From contig CADCVE010000033.1 of assembly GCA_902806065.1 (NCBI GenBank), positions 1-42,043 on the forward strand: a stretch of DNA of 42,043 nucleotides, written 5' to 3'. Position 1 is the stretch's first letter. Every line of letters begins with the position of its first letter. The notes beneath the pieces were generated by a model, which was not told the DNA's origin, made no database searches, and saw nothing but the letters and a program-made list of their open reading frames with translations. Position numbers and translations under genes: made by a program. This document shows positions 7,308 through 16,566 of the stretch, piece after piece. Source of the DNA: an uncultured Rubrobacteraceae bacterium. Its GTDB lineage: Bacteria; Actinomycetota; Rubrobacteria; Rubrobacterales; Rubrobacteraceae.

Positions 7308-9767
7308 TTAGCTTGTAACCCGCTCCTTTCCCTCGTCGTCCAAGAGTCGCGCGAGTTCGAAAGTGTGCCTTTCGCCGGCCTTGAGCTCCTGGACCGCGCC
7401 GTTGACGCCGATCTTGATGGACCGGGCCAGGCCATCGGCCTGGGTGGCGACCGTCAGTTCGTCTCCCTCTAACGAAAGCTCGATTGAGGTCTCGCGAAAG
7501 CGCATGGAGAACGAGAGTCCCTCCAGTTTGTCGCGGAGCTTCGGGTCCAGGTGGAGGACACCGTCCCGGACCTCGCTAGACATGTAGCCCCGTTGGATAA
7601 GATCCAACGTCCCCGCCATCACCCCCAGGTGGATACCCTCACTGGTGGTGCCGCCCTGCACGTCCCCGACGTCGCTGTTCAGGGCCGTCTGGTACATCTC
7701 CCAGGAGGCTTCAGAGTCGAATTCCGCCAGAACGTGGGCGTGTACGACGAAGCTCAAGGTAGATCCGTGGGTGGTCCGCGGCTCGTAGTACTCGACGTTC
7801 TTGCGCAGGGTGTCGGGACCGAACTCGTAGCCCAGCCGCTCGAAGATGTGCTCCAATTCGTCCAGGGGGAACAGGAAGAACAGCATCAAGACATCGGCCT
7901 GTTTAGCGAGCTTGTACTTGTCCGGGTCGTCACCTTCGGCCTTCAGGATGCGATCGAGGCGCTGTATCTTGCCGTATTCCTCGCGGTAGTGGTCCCAGTC
8001 CAGCTCTTCGAGGTCCTCGTAGCCCTCGAACTGGCTGATGACGCCGTCGTCGTGGAGCGGGACGAACATCTTGCGGCTCATGTCTTCCCACAGCTCTATC
8101 TCGTCGTCGGCGAGCCCGATCTCCCCGCGCAGAGCATCGCGCCGCCGCTCGGGGAGCAATTCGAGAACCTCCAGGGCCGTCTCCGCCATCCAGGCGACCA
8201 TCACGTTGGTGTAGGCGTTGTTGTTGAGGCCACCCTCCTCGGCGCCCGGGTACTTCTCGTGGAACTCGTCCGGTCCCATGACGCCGTGGATCTCGTACCG
8301 GTCCCGCTCCGGATTGAAGTGGGCGATAGAGGCCCAGAAGCGCGTGATCTCCAGCAGCATCTCGGCCCCGTTGTCCAGCAAGAACTCCAGGTCGCCCGTC
8401 GCCTGGTAGTAGTGCCAGATGTTGTAGTAGATCGCCGCGTTGATATGCCGCTGGTTGTGGCTGAGGTCCGGCTCCCACTTCCCCGAGTTGGGGTTGAGAT
8501 GCACCTTCTGCGTCTCCTCCTGGCCGTCCGAACCGCTTTGCCAGGGGAACATCGCTCCCTCGTATCCAGACTCTTTAGCCGTCGCCCGAGCCTCGCCCAA
8601 CCTTCTATAGCGGTAAATCAGCGCTCCGCGTGTAATCTTTGGCAGCCGGAAATTGAGGAACGGGTAGATGTACAACTCATCCCAGAAGATGTGCCCGCGG
8701 TAGGCCTCGCCGTTGAGGCCGCGCGCCGGTATGCCAGCGTCGAGGTCTGAGGTGTGCGGCGAGCAGACCGAGAGGATGTGATAGATGTGGATGCGCAAGA
8801 GGCGTTGGACTTCCTCATTGCCGGGGACCTGTACGTCGCACAGGTCCCAAAGGTTCACCCAGGCACGCGTGTGGAGCTCGAGAGACTCCTCGAACGTCCC
8901 GTAGCGGCCCGCCGCCTTCATGGCGTTCGCTAGCGGCTCGTTGATCGCGCGGTCGCGCGAGGTGTAGATGGCGACCATCTTCTCGACGCGAACAGGCGTC
9001 TTCTCCTCGACCTCGAAGGCCAGGACCTCGTGGACGTAGTCCTCCATCCGGTAGAGGCTGCGCTCGACGTCTAGCTGCCCCCCTTCCCCGTAGGCGCGCG
9101 TGCGGGCCGCCTCGGCGACGTAGATGCGCGACTGGCGGGTGCGCGCTTCCAGGGCGATCACGTCGCGGCCGAGCGTATCCACGACGTGGGGGCTGGACGT
9201 GTGGGTTGCCACGGGGTCCAGGTGACGGCCTTCGAGATCCTGGTAGCGGGCGACGCCCCTGTTGGTCACCCGGCCGTCGAGCGCGGAGACGATCTCCACC
9301 TTGCCGGACCAGTTCTCCGGCGTCATCTTCCACTCCATCGCTCCAAGATGCTTCTCGACCATGCTGACGAAGCGACGTGTCTCCAGCGTGGTCTCGCGAC
9401 CCGCCCGGTCCCGAATCCTCAGGTTGCGCTTGAGCACAGCGTTCCGGACGTCCAGCTCGTGCCGGTAGGAGAGAAGCTCGACGTTGTCCGCCCCGACGGC
9501 CTCCTCGCCCTCGATCCGCATCTCAAGCAACAGCCAGTTTGGTAGGTTTACCAGGTCCTCGTTCAGGACCGGCACGCCGGCCATGATCGTGGTTTCCCGG
9601 TTGAACCCGCCGTGAACGTAGGTGCCTGGGTAGTGTACGTCGTCCGCCTCGGTCCACGAGAAGGACCCCCGCGTGCAGAAGTGGCCGTTGCCGGTCGAGG
9701 TCAGCGCCTCGCGTAGCCTCTCCTCCTCGGGTTCGAAACTATCGTACACCAGTGTCCAAGTTTCCAT
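7308..9767 (-). CDS. Glycoside hydrolase family 65 protein, probable alpha-glucoside phosphorylase (trehalose/maltose/kojibiose type)
   Basis: Large cytoplasmic enzyme, 819 aa, with the GH65 order: N-terminal beta-sandwich, (alpha/alpha)6 barrel, small C-terminal domain. The conserved FWDELYIYPFLN is at 361-372, and the general acid is Glu501 in GVMGPDEFHE. AKQADVL (621-627), His667 in RTTHGS and the loop GTTSEGIH (706-713) match the phosphate-site elements of phosphorylases rather than hydrolases. No signal peptide is seen. Phosphorolysis of trehalose or a related disaccharide would give glucose and beta-glucose-1-phosphate. The cluster also encodes a beta-phosphoglucomutase and Pgi to carry that on. 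It starts with AGGAAGGAGA upstream, 18 bp after fbaA. Confidence 0.9.
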   Translation of the reverse strand: METWTLVYDSFEPEEERLREALTSTGNGHFCTRGSFSWTEADDVHYPGTYVHGGFNRETTIMAGVPVLNEDLVNLPNWLLLEMRIEGEEAVGADNVELLSYRHELDVRNAVLKRNLRIRDRAGRETTLETRRFVSMVEKHLGAMEWKMTPENWSGKVEIVSALDGRVTNRGVARYQDLEGRHLDPVATHTSSPHVVDTLGRDVIALEARTRQSRIYVAEAARTRAYGEGGQLDVERSLYRMEDYVHEVLAFEVEEKTPVRVEKMVAIYTSRDRAINEPLANAMKAAGRYGTFEESLELHTRAWVNLWDLCDVQVPGNEEVQRLLRIHIYHILSVCSPHTSDLDAGIPARGLNGEAYRGHIFWDELYIYPFLNFRLPKITRGALIYRYRRLGEARATAKESGYEGAMFPWQSGSDGQEETQKVHLNPNSGKWEPDLSHNQRHINAAIYYNIWHYYQATGDLEFLLDNGAEMLLEITRFWASIAHFNPERDRYEIHGVMGPDEFHEKYPGAEEGGLNNNAYTNVMVAWMAETALEVLELLPERRRDALRGEIGLADDEIELWEDMSRKMFVPLHDDGVISQFEGYEDLEELDWDHYREEYGKIQRLDRILKAEGDDPDKYKLAKQADVLMLFFLFPLDELEHIFERLGYEFGPDTLRKNVEYYEPRTTHGSTLSFVVHAHVLAEFDSEASWEMYQTALNSDVGDVQGGTTSEGIHLGVMAGTLDLIQRGYMSSEVRDGVLHLDPKLRDKLEGLSFSMRFRETSIELSLEGDELTVATQADGLARSIKIGVNGAVQELKAGERHTFELARLLDDEGKERVTS

Positions 9768-9785
9768 ATGTTCTCCTTCCTGGCT

Positions 9786-10814
9786 CTATGTAGCGGCGAG
9801 CTGGTGGCCTTCAGTGGCGTAGCGCTCGGCCATCTCTTCGAGCGTCGCCGGCTGGTAGTCACCGGCGTGCCCGGCCTGTCCGAACGCCTCCATACGCACC
9901 CTGACGACCTCCTTCATCGCCTCGCGAGACGGCTTGAGGTAGTAGCGCGGGTCGAACTCCCCCGGTTTCTCAGCGAACGCCTTGCGGATGGCGCCCGTGG
10001 CGGCCAGCCTGAGATCGGTGTCCACGTTGATCTTCCTCACCCCGTGCCTGATCCCCTCCTGGATCTCGCGCACCGGCACGCCCCACGTCGGACGGATCGC
10101 GCCGCCGTACTCGTTGATGCCGTCCACGAGCTCCTTCGGGACACTGGAGGAACCGTGCATGACTAGGTGCGTGCTCGGCAGCCTCTGGTTTATCTCCTCG
10201 ATGATGCGCATTGCCAGAACCTCGCGGTTAGGCTCTTTAGTGAATTTGTACGCCCCGTGGCTGGTGCCGATAGCGACTGCCAGGGCGTCTACCCCGGTCT
10301 GCTCGACGAACTCCACCGCCTGTTCGGGATCAGTTAGGCTCACCTCCCCTGAGCCGTGTCCGTCCTCGATGCCTCCAAGGGTTCCAAGCTCTCCCTCGAC
10401 CGTAACGCCTCGCTCGTGCGCCATCTCCACTACCTTGCGGGTGACACGCACGTTGTACTCAAAGTCCGAGGGGGTCTTGCCGTCCTCCATCAAGGAGCCG
10501 TCCATCATCACGCTCGTGAACCCGAGGTTTATGGCGCTCCCACAGGTCTCCGGGCCGTTGCCATGGTCCTGGTGAAGCGCGACCGGTATCTCCGGGTAAA
10601 CCTCGGTGGCGGCAAGCATGAGGTGGTAGAGGAAGCGGTCGTTAGCATACTTGCGGGCTCCGCGGCTCGCCTGGATGATAACCGGCGAGTTGGTTTCGCT
10701 AGCGGCCTCCATGATCGCCTGGACCTGCTCAAGGTTGTTCACATTAAAGGCGCCGACTCCGTAGCTGCCCTTCGCCGCCTCATCCAGCAACTGCCGCATC
10801 GTTACCAATGGCAT
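9786..10814 (-). CDS. fba: Class II fructose-bisphosphate aldolase
   Basis: Zinc-dependent aldolase cleaving fructose-1,6-bisphosphate (and in some relatives sedoheptulose-1,7-bisphosphate) to DHAP and an aldose phosphate. It has 342 aa. The HQDHG motif (81-85) supplies catalytic Asp83 and metal ligand His84. [12 protein letters not shown] (141-152), GTSHGAYKF and HGSSSVP give the rest of the site. The long form with [14 protein letters not shown] and [11 protein letters not shown] resembles the Calvin-cycle subtype. AAGGAGGACAGGAT precedes the ATG. The 115 bp upstream can fold into a pseudoknot ending close to this ribosome site (see separate entry), so translation may be controlled. Confidence 0.94.
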   Translation of the reverse strand: MPLVTMRQLLDEAAKGSYGVGAFNVNNLEQVQAIMEAASETNSPVIIQASRGARKYANDRFLYHLMLAATEVYPEIPVALHQDHGNGPETCGSAINLGFTSVMMDGSLMEDGKTPSDFEYNVRVTRKVVEMAHERGVTVEGELGTLGGIEDGHGSGEVSLTDPEQAVEFVEQTGVDALAVAIGTSHGAYKFTKEPNREVLAMRIIEEINQRLPSTHLVMHGSSSVPKELVDGINEYGGAIRPTWGVPVREIQEGIRHGVRKINVDTDLRLAATGAIRKAFAEKPGEFDPRYYLKPSREAMKEVVRVRMEAFGQAGHAGDYQPATLEEMAERYATEGHQLAAT

Positions 10815-10833
10815 ATCCTGTCCTCCTTCTTAT

Positions 10834-10892
10834 GTTTGGTCCAATGAACCAGAGGCGTAAGCACGCGACAGACCAAACGCCGCGCCCTCTGG
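10834..10892 (-). promoter_or_regulatory. Predicted H-type pseudoknot in the leader of fba
   Basis: On the minus strand, in transcription order, four arms occur: CCAGAGGGCG, GTTTGGTC, CGCCTCTGG, GACCAAAC. The first pairs with the third (9 bp with one bulged G) and the second with the fourth (8 bp, perfect). The pairs interleave instead of nesting, which is H-type pseudoknot topology. Linkers are 4, 13 and 7 nt. The last arm ends about 6 nt before the AAGGAGG of the aldolase gene. Pairings are seen directly; regulatory function is inference. Confidence 0.5.
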
Positions 10893-10929
10893 CTCGGGTG
10901 GAGTTGTGACGGTCCTCCGGGCCGCTCGG

Positions 10930-11100
10930 TCACGAGGTCGCTCCCCCGAACAACTGCTTCCTGGCGGTGCAGCAGACGAAGGCAAGTCTGCCATCCGGGA
11001 GCGTCGCGCGGCAGGGCCCGAGAGCCACCACGCCTTCGAGAGTGTGGCCCTCGGCGGAGTGGCACGTATCGCAGCACTTCGAGGTATTCAGCAGCTCCAT
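10930..11100 (-). CDS. Small cysteine-rich protein, probable metal-binding
   Basis: A 56-residue product starting at MELLNTSKCC, with GGAGAGG next to the ATG. It contains CCDTCHSAEG near the N-terminus, GPCRATLP in the middle and FVCCTARKQLFGG near the end. There are six cysteines and one histidine, arranged like a small zinc ribbon or other metal site. Unlike shadow reading frames, the cysteines are clustered and the protein has a coherent start and stop. It lies between otsB and fba on the same strand. I do not recognise the family. Upstream in-frame codons exist (to 11202) but lack protein-like character. Function unknown. Confidence 0.6.
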   Translation of the reverse strand: MELLNTSKCCDTCHSAEGHTLEGVVALGPCRATLPDGRLAFVCCTARKQLFGGATS

Positions 11101-11198
11101 CCTCTCCAGATCCGAGCAACACAAGCCGATCGTTCCGGTATTTTTCCTGGCGGTTTGCACGCGCTCCCCCCTCGTTCGTCGGCTCTGCCCCGCGCCGG

Positions 11199-12011
11199 TC
11201 ATCGCGCGAGCCCATCCAGAAAATTCTCTACCTCCGGTATACTGTAGAGAACGTAATCGGCGGAGGTGGTACGCCCGGACACCTCCGGGTCGTCGGCCTC
11301 GCCGACGAAAATGCCCAGACCCCGCCCTTCCAGGGCCTCGAAGGCGTCCTCGTCAGTCACGTCGTCGCCAACGTAGATGGGCACCACGTCATCGCGGTCG
11401 AGCTCCAGCGTTTCGAGCAGGTACAGGACGGCCTTGCCCTTGTCCCAGTCGATCTTGGGCTGCACCTCGTAGACCATCTTGCCCGGCGTGACCTTCAGGT
11501 CGTCCGGATGCTCGTCGAGCACCGCGTCCAAGATCTCCTTCATCTTCGGCCTGTTCTCCTCGGAGACCAGCCGGTAGTGGACCGCGACCGAGGCCTTCTT
11601 CGGCTCGACCGCGGCGCCTTCGAAGGGTTCTATCTCTTCCTGAAGACGCGTCTTTACCTCGTCGAGCAGCTCCTCGGTCCCCTCGCCGGCGTCGTGCTGT
11701 ATCTTGCCCTCATCTGGACTCCAGATGTCGAAGCCATGGCTGCCGGCGACGATCAAATCGTCCAGCCCCATGAGATCCTGCACCACCTGCCTGTCGCGCC
11801 CGCTGACTACGCACACGGGACACCTGCTCGCCAGCCCGCTGATGACCTCCCGCATGCTCTCCGAGATGACCGCGTCCTCGGGCCGATCCACTATCGGCGT
11901 CAGCGTGCCGTCGTAGTCGAGGAAGACGGCGGGCCGTTTGCCGGAGAGGCGCTCCTCCAGCTCCTTCTGGTGCTCGACCGCGTGTGGCAGGTCGCCTACG
12001 TTCCTGGGCAT
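11199..12011 (-). CDS. otsB: Trehalose-6-phosphate phosphatase
   Basis: Dephosphorylates trehalose-6-phosphate to trehalose. HAD-superfamily enzyme of 270 aa with the OtsB-type cap. The catalytic DYDGTLTPI (32-40, Asp32 nucleophile, Asp34 acid/base), VVSGRDRQ, AGSHGFDIW and the C-terminal GDDVTDEDAF are present. The start is ATG with GAGAGGGAGA upstream. No trehalose-phosphate synthase (OtsA) is in the window, so the substrate must come from elsewhere. Co-location with a GH65 phosphorylase suggests trehalose turnover (inference). Confidence 0.93.
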   Translation of the reverse strand: MPRNVGDLPHAVEHQKELEERLSGKRPAVFLDYDGTLTPIVDRPEDAVISESMREVISGLASRCPVCVVSGRDRQVVQDLMGLDDLIVAGSHGFDIWSPDEGKIQHDAGEGTEELLDEVKTRLQEEIEPFEGAAVEPKKASVAVHYRLVSEENRPKMKEILDAVLDEHPDDLKVTPGKMVYEVQPKIDWDKGKAVLYLLETLELDRDDVVPIYVGDDVTDEDAFEALEGRGLGIFVGEADDPEVSGRTTSADYVLYSIPEVENFLDGLAR

Positions 12012-12035
12012 TGTCTCCCTCTCTCTCGAATCGTC

Positions 12036-12842
12036 CTACACCGTCGCCTCGCCGTAGCGGACGAAGCGCTCGAAGTCCGGGTAGATCTCGCTAGTCGTTA
12101 CCGCCCGCCTGGAGAACCGGGCGAGCGTCTCCTCCTCGCCACCCGGCTGACGGAGGGTGACCTCCACCTTCTCCTCGTCGAACTCGATAACGTTGTAGGA
12201 GGGAGGCATGACCCCTCGAACCCTCGAGCTCGATACTGTGCCGGAGTGGATGATCCGAACGCCGGAGATGCTCCACACGTAGGGTACGTGCCGGTGCCCG
12301 GAGAGCACCATGTCCACCTTGAGCTCCCGCAATAGAGCCATCACGTCCTCCGAGTCTCTGAGGTTGTTGCGGTCGCGCCCCGTACCGGGCACGGCGAGGA
12401 TGTGATGGTGGACCATCAGGATCTTCGGCCCCCGGTCCCAGCCGCGCAGCTCGGAGTCTATCCAGGGGTAGTGCTCGCGGCCGATCTCCCCCTCGGCGAG
12501 GTCCGGCTCACTGGAGTCGATCGCTACCACCTTGGCCTCGCCTTCGGGGACGGAGAGGGTCATCGAGAGCGACCGAGGACCGAAGAAATCCTCGAAGTGC
12601 CGGTAGCCGACGTTCTTGGCGTCGTGGTTGCCCATAATTACGACGACGTTCTCACACTCCAGCCGGTCCAGGTACCGCTTGGCCTCCTCGAACTCCCACC
12701 GGTAGCCCTCCGTCGTGAGGTCTCCGGCCACGGCGACGAGGTCCGGCGCGAGGGCGTTGGTCTCTTCTATCGCCGCTTCCAGAAGCTCGGGCCTGAATAG
12801 CGGCGTTCCCGTGTGTATGTCCGACATTTGAACGATGCGCAC
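12036..12842 (-). CDS. Calcineurin-like metallophosphoesterase (Icc/CpdA family)
   Basis: Two-metal phosphoesterase, 268 aa. The five metal-binding blocks are visible: DIH (8-10), GDLT (40-43), GNHD (71-74), MVHHH and SGHRH. This pattern is shared by cyclic-nucleotide phosphodiesterases (CpdA/Icc) and related phosphohydrolases. It lies 13 bp downstream of a HAD phosphatase and 24 bp upstream of otsB, so three phosphatases are consecutive. Substrate is unknown. A cyclic nucleotide or a sugar/polyol phosphate is possible. Confidence 0.88.
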   Translation of the reverse strand: MRIVQMSDIHTGTPLFRPELLEAAIEETNALAPDLVAVAGDLTTEGYRWEFEEAKRYLDRLECENVVVIMGNHDAKNVGYRHFEDFFGPRSLSMTLSVPEGEAKVVAIDSSEPDLAEGEIGREHYPWIDSELRGWDRGPKILMVHHHILAVPGTGRDRNNLRDSEDVMALLRELKVDMVLSGHRHVPYVWSISGVRIIHSGTVSSSRVRGVMPPSYNVIEFDEEKVEVTLRQPGGEEETLARFSRRAVTTSEIYPDFERFVRYGEATV

Positions 12843-12855
12843 CTTCTCTGCCCTC

Positions 12856-13626
12856 CTAAAGCATAGGCTGCGTGTGTGCCTCTCGTTTTCCTCCGGCCTC
12901 CTCTATCCGCTGGCGCACGACTTCGGACAACGTCTCGGGGTCCTCGACCACCCAACGGGGGTCCAGGAGGTTGGAGGCGCGCACTCCTTTGGACGTGATC
13001 CTGGTGGGCACCGCGACGACCGCCATCCCGGCCGCGACACCAGCCCCGACCCCTGCTGGGGAGTCTTCGATGACGAGGAACTCCTCGGGCGGCATGCCCA
13101 GCTTCTTCGCCACGAGCAGGTATATCTCAGGGTTGGGCTTGCCGCGCTCGACGTCGTCCATCGTCGCCACCACGTCGAAGGCGTCCTCGATACCGAGCAC
13201 GGAGAGCACGCGCTCGACCTGGGGTCGGTGAGACATGGTGGCGCACGCCGTCGGATAACCCTCACCCCGCAGCTCGTACAGCAACTCGATGTTGTGTGGA
13301 TATCGCTGCTTCAGGAGCAGGTCGGTATCTCCGAGGATCTCATCGTAGATGTCGTGGCGGATACTCACGAGCACCTGCCACGTCTCCTCCACCCCGAGAT
13401 CCTCCATGCGCTCGCGGGCCGCCTCCTCCAGACCGAAGCGTTGCACGAGGGTCTCGGCGACCTCCTGGCGCGAGTGCCCCACTAGGTCGTTGGCATAGAC
13501 GTCTGCCACCTCATCCTCCGAGACATCAGAACGCAACTCGGCGACGGTGCGGCCGTGCGAGATCGCCTTCAACTCTTCGGTCTCCACCAACGTGCCATCC
13601 AGGTCAAAGAGCACGGCGGAGATCAC
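12856..13626 (-). CDS. HAD-superfamily hydrolase (subfamily IA), sugar-phosphatase or phosphoglucomutase-like
   Basis: 256 aa, GTG start with GGGGAGGG upstream. HAD motifs are FDLDGTLVET (7-16; Asp8 nucleophile, Asp10), ATMSHRP (motif II), RGKPNPEIY (Lys of motif III) and VIEDSPAG (motif IV). The helical cap is inserted after motif I, as in the beta-phosphoglucomutase/phosphatase group. It lacks the HxxxW cap signature seen in the HAD at 20103-20894, so I prefer a sugar or polyol phosphatase (inference). It sits between glpD and the metallophosphoesterase. Confidence 0.85.
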   Translation of the reverse strand: MISAVLFDLDGTLVETEELKAISHGRTVAELRSDVSEDEVADVYANDLVGHSRQEVAETLVQRFGLEEAARERMEDLGVEETWQVLVSIRHDIYDEILGDTDLLLKQRYPHNIELLYELRGEGYPTACATMSHRPQVERVLSVLGIEDAFDVVATMDDVERGKPNPEIYLLVAKKLGMPPEEFLVIEDSPAGVGAGVAAGMAVVAVPTRITSKGVRASNLLDPRWVVEDPETLSEVVRQRIEEAGGKREAHTQPML

Positions 13627-13678
13627 GCCGCACCCTCCCCGCTCCGGTATGTTCCTTCAAGCCTCACAGAGCGCACAC

Positions 13679-15451
13679 CTACCCCGTGGCGCTCGGGATT
13701 CCGGTGCCCTCGCGTTCGCGGAGCGCTTTGGGCGTGTAGCGCTCGATCCACTCGCGATACTCGGCGACCTCCTGCTTGGCGCGCTCCTCGCTCCAGCCGA
13801 GGTGTTTGACGGCGACCGCCGCGGCGGCCTCGTCCACGTCGAGGGCGACGTTGGGACCATATGCCACCATCGTGCGTCGTAGCAGCACATCGGAGAGCTT
13901 CTGCGCCATCTCCTGGCGGAAGACATAGAGGACTTCGCAGCCCATGAGGCCGGTCTCTACAGCTGATGGAGAGACGAGAGATTCCTTGAGTGAAGGATCA
14001 TCTGCAGCCTCGGCCAGCACGTCGTAGGCGCGAGAGCCATAGAGCTTGAGGAGTCTCTGGGAGAGCACGCCGGGAAGGCCGCTCTTCGTTTTGAATTCCT
14101 CGGCAAAACCGTCGAAGTCGAGAGCCCGACCGCCGGGGAGTGGAACCCTGTCCGTGGCGCTCTTAGGGGCCTTGACGCCCAGCTTCTTGTAGACGACGTC
14201 CGTCGTCTGACGACCCAGGTTGCGGTAAGTAGTCAGCTTGCCCCCGATGATCGAGAGCAGGCCCTCGGCCCTGGTACTGCTGCCCGCGACTTTGATCCTC
14301 CCTCCCGCGGCCGATTTGCCCTTGGCGTGGTCGAATACCACATGGCTCCTAGAGATGGAGCTCTCTTCTCCTTCGGGCGCGGACGGCAATGGCCTGACCC
14401 CCGCGTAGGTGAAGAGCACCGAGTCTCGCGTGAGCTTCGCCTCGGGGATAACGTAGTTCGTCTCCTCCAGAAGGTAGTCGATCTCGTCCTGACCAGCCGA
14501 TACGTAGTCGAGGTCGCCCTCGTAGCGGAAATCGGTGGTGCCGATGAGGTAGCGCTCGTTCCACGGAACGATAAAGTAAGGTCGGCCATCCGCACGGGCT
14601 TCAACGTATATAGCGTTCTTCGGCGCGCCGGGGAACGAGTCCACGACAATATGAGAGCCCTTGGTACCCCCGATCATGTGTCCCCCGTCGTCGCCAGACC
14701 GGCCGTTCGCCTGCTCGCCTTCGGAGCCTGGAGTCCCGGCGCCGCTCAACACACTGTCCACCCACGGTCCGGTTACATTCACCGTCACCGGTGCGCGGGC
14801 GGTGTAGACGCCGCCATCCAGCCTGTCTTCGAACTCTACCCCCACCACCCTGGAACCACCATCTTCGAAGAGCAAGCGCGTCACTTCAGCGTAAGTTATG
14901 ACCTTCGCGCCGTTCTGAGCCGCCGACATCGCATTCTCCACCGCCACGCGCTCGGCGAACTCAATCTGCCCATCGTAGTACGTGGCCGCCGCCTTAAGCC
15001 CATCCGGGTTGAGGCCCGGGTACTCACGCAGCGCCTCCTCCCGGCTAAGCATCTTGTGGTTGGGAACCGACTTATCGTAGGAGAGCACGTCGTAGCCGAT
15101 CATACCCAGCCTTATCATCCCCGGACTGCGCGAGGAGCGATCGTAGATCGGGACGACGAAACGCAGCGGCTTGACCAGGTGCGACGCTATATGCAGGAGT
15201 ATCTCGCGGTCCCTCAAAGACTCACGCACCAGCGGTACCTCGTAGTGCTCAAGGTAGCGCAGTCCGCCGTGTATGAGGCGTGTGGCCCATTGGGTGGTGC
15301 CGCTGGAGATGTCTCCCTTATCTAGCATAAGCACCCGCAACCCCCGCATCGCGGCGTCGCGAGCGATACCCGCACCGTTGATGCCGGCGCCGATCACGAT
15401 CAGGTCGAACGGCCTCTCCCCGATGCTCTCTAACAATCTCTCACGGTTCAT
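13679..15451 (-). CDS. glpD: FAD-dependent glycerol-3-phosphate dehydrogenase
   Basis: Oxidises sn-glycerol-3-phosphate to DHAP and passes electrons to the quinone pool at the membrane. 590 aa, typical of the long form with a C-terminal helical domain. The FAD motif IVIGAGINGAGIARDAAMRG is at about 18-37, followed by LDKGDISSGTTQWATRLIHG. The DAO-type mid-region YLIGTTD and IIGGKLTTYR and the C-terminal domain with LRRTMVAYG are present. It starts 2 bp after gpsA. A polyol-phosphate dehydrogenase such as EryB belongs to the same superfamily, so a tetritol or pentitol phosphate substrate is not excluded. Confidence 0.9.
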   Translation of the reverse strand: MNRERLLESIGERPFDLIVIGAGINGAGIARDAAMRGLRVLMLDKGDISSGTTQWATRLIHGGLRYLEHYEVPLVRESLRDREILLHIASHLVKPLRFVVPIYDRSSRSPGMIRLGMIGYDVLSYDKSVPNHKMLSREEALREYPGLNPDGLKAAATYYDGQIEFAERVAVENAMSAAQNGAKVITYAEVTRLLFEDGGSRVVGVEFEDRLDGGVYTARAPVTVNVTGPWVDSVLSGAGTPGSEGEQANGRSGDDGGHMIGGTKGSHIVVDSFPGAPKNAIYVEARADGRPYFIVPWNERYLIGTTDFRYEGDLDYVSAGQDEIDYLLEETNYVIPEAKLTRDSVLFTYAGVRPLPSAPEGEESSISRSHVVFDHAKGKSAAGGRIKVAGSSTRAEGLLSIIGGKLTTYRNLGRQTTDVVYKKLGVKAPKSATDRVPLPGGRALDFDGFAEEFKTKSGLPGVLSQRLLKLYGSRAYDVLAEAADDPSLKESLVSPSAVETGLMGCEVLYVFRQEMAQKLSDVLLRRTMVAYGPNVALDVDEAAAAVAVKHLGWSEERAKQEVAEYREWIERYTPKALREREGTGIPSATG

Positions 15452-15453
15452 AC

Positions 15454-16539
15454 CTAGACCCTCTCTTGCTTTTGCTTCTGTGGCTCGCCTCCGAAGAACG
15501 TCTCCCAGGGCATGTTCAGCGGCTCGTCCTTTTCCACCACGTCGTACAGGTGGCGCATAAGCGGGAACTCCTCGGCCGGCACGACGCCGCGCTCGGTGAG
15601 CTTCTCTAGCGCGCCGCCGATTACCCTTATGGCCGCTACCCCCTCCAGCGTCACGTCCTTCATCCGCTCGTTCTGGACCTCGGAGAACGGCACGCCCGCC
15701 CCGGCGAACCGCCCCGCCTTCACGTTGCGTCCGCCCATGGTGGTGACGAACATGTCCCCAACACCGGGCAGTCCGTTGGACGTGTCAGGATCCCCACCCA
15801 GGAGCTCCATCCACTGTCCGAGCTCGCGCGTCGCCTGCCCAAAGAGCGCCGCACCGTAGTTATATCTGCGGTACTTCGCCTCCGACTTGCCCTCCTTGTC
15901 CAGCAACCCATCCATGAAACCGCCCCCGAAGGCATAGCAGTTCTTGACCGCCGCGCATACCTCGGCACCGATGAAGTCCATGCTGGTCCAGATGTGGTAG
16001 TGATCCGTACGGAAGGTCGCAGCTAGCTTTTCCAATACGTCCGCGTCGCGGCCCGCGAAGACCACGCAGGTGTCGTGGCGCACGGCCACCTCGCCAGCGA
16101 TGGCCGGGCCGGTTATGGCTGACCAGGAGACCTGCTCACGCAGCTCTTGCGGCACCTCCTCGGCCAGCACCTCGGGAAGGATACGCAGGTTGCCGTCGTC
16201 GTCGGCCTCCATCCCCTTGGTGACGGCTATAACCATCATGCCCGGTTTCAAGAGCGACGCGAACTGCTCGCCGGCCCAATGCACACCGAACGAGTTGACC
16301 CCGCTCATAGCGATCTCGGCATCCTCGAATGCCTCCTCGGCCTCCTCGAGTTGGTACGCGCGCACGCCCTCCGGCACCTTCAGGTCGAGGTTCGGGTGAA
16401 CGCCAGTCTTCTTGATGGTGTCTATGATGTCGCGGTCGAGATGGGTGCCCACCAGGCGCACCTCGTGGCCATTGTCCGAGAGCGGCCAGGCGAGCGCCGT
16501 GGACATTATGCCCGATCCCAGGATGGTTACTGTAGTCAT
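15454..16539 (-). CDS. gpsA: NAD(P)-dependent glycerol-3-phosphate dehydrogenase-like protein
   Basis: Soluble reductase of the GpsA family, interconverting DHAP and sn-glycerol-3-phosphate. The second of two adjacent ATGs (MTTVTILGSG) is chosen because AAGGAG lies 5 nt upstream, giving 361 aa. The Rossmann motif ILGSGIMSTALA replaces the more common GAGSWGTALA. VTKGME, ITGPAIAGEVA, the active-site AAVKNCYAFGGG and GVGDMFVTTMGGRN follow. It precedes glpD by 2 bp, so a reductase and an oxidase for the same metabolite pair are co-expressed. The atypical nucleotide loop and long kinase-like neighbourhood leave room for another polyol-phosphate substrate. Confidence 0.85.
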   Translation of the reverse strand: MTTVTILGSGIMSTALAWPLSDNGHEVRLVGTHLDRDIIDTIKKTGVHPNLDLKVPEGVRAYQLEEAEEAFEDAEIAMSGVNSFGVHWAGEQFASLLKPGMMVIAVTKGMEADDDGNLRILPEVLAEEVPQELREQVSWSAITGPAIAGEVAVRHDTCVVFAGRDADVLEKLAATFRTDHYHIWTSMDFIGAEVCAAVKNCYAFGGGFMDGLLDKEGKSEAKYRRYNYGAALFGQATRELGQWMELLGGDPDTSNGLPGVGDMFVTTMGGRNVKAGRFAGAGVPFSEVQNERMKDVTLEGVAAIRVIGGALEKLTERGVVPAEEFPLMRHLYDVVEKDEPLNMPWETFFGGEPQKQKQERV

Positions 16540-16566
16540 CATTCTCCTTGCGCAATATCGGAATAA

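Noticed and set aside
9786-10814. Calvin cycle operon, suggested by the CbbA-like aldolase and tkt/rpe/rpi genes
   Set aside because: No RuBisCO or phosphoribulokinase in the window; the kinases and SorC regulator point to heterotrophic sugar use.
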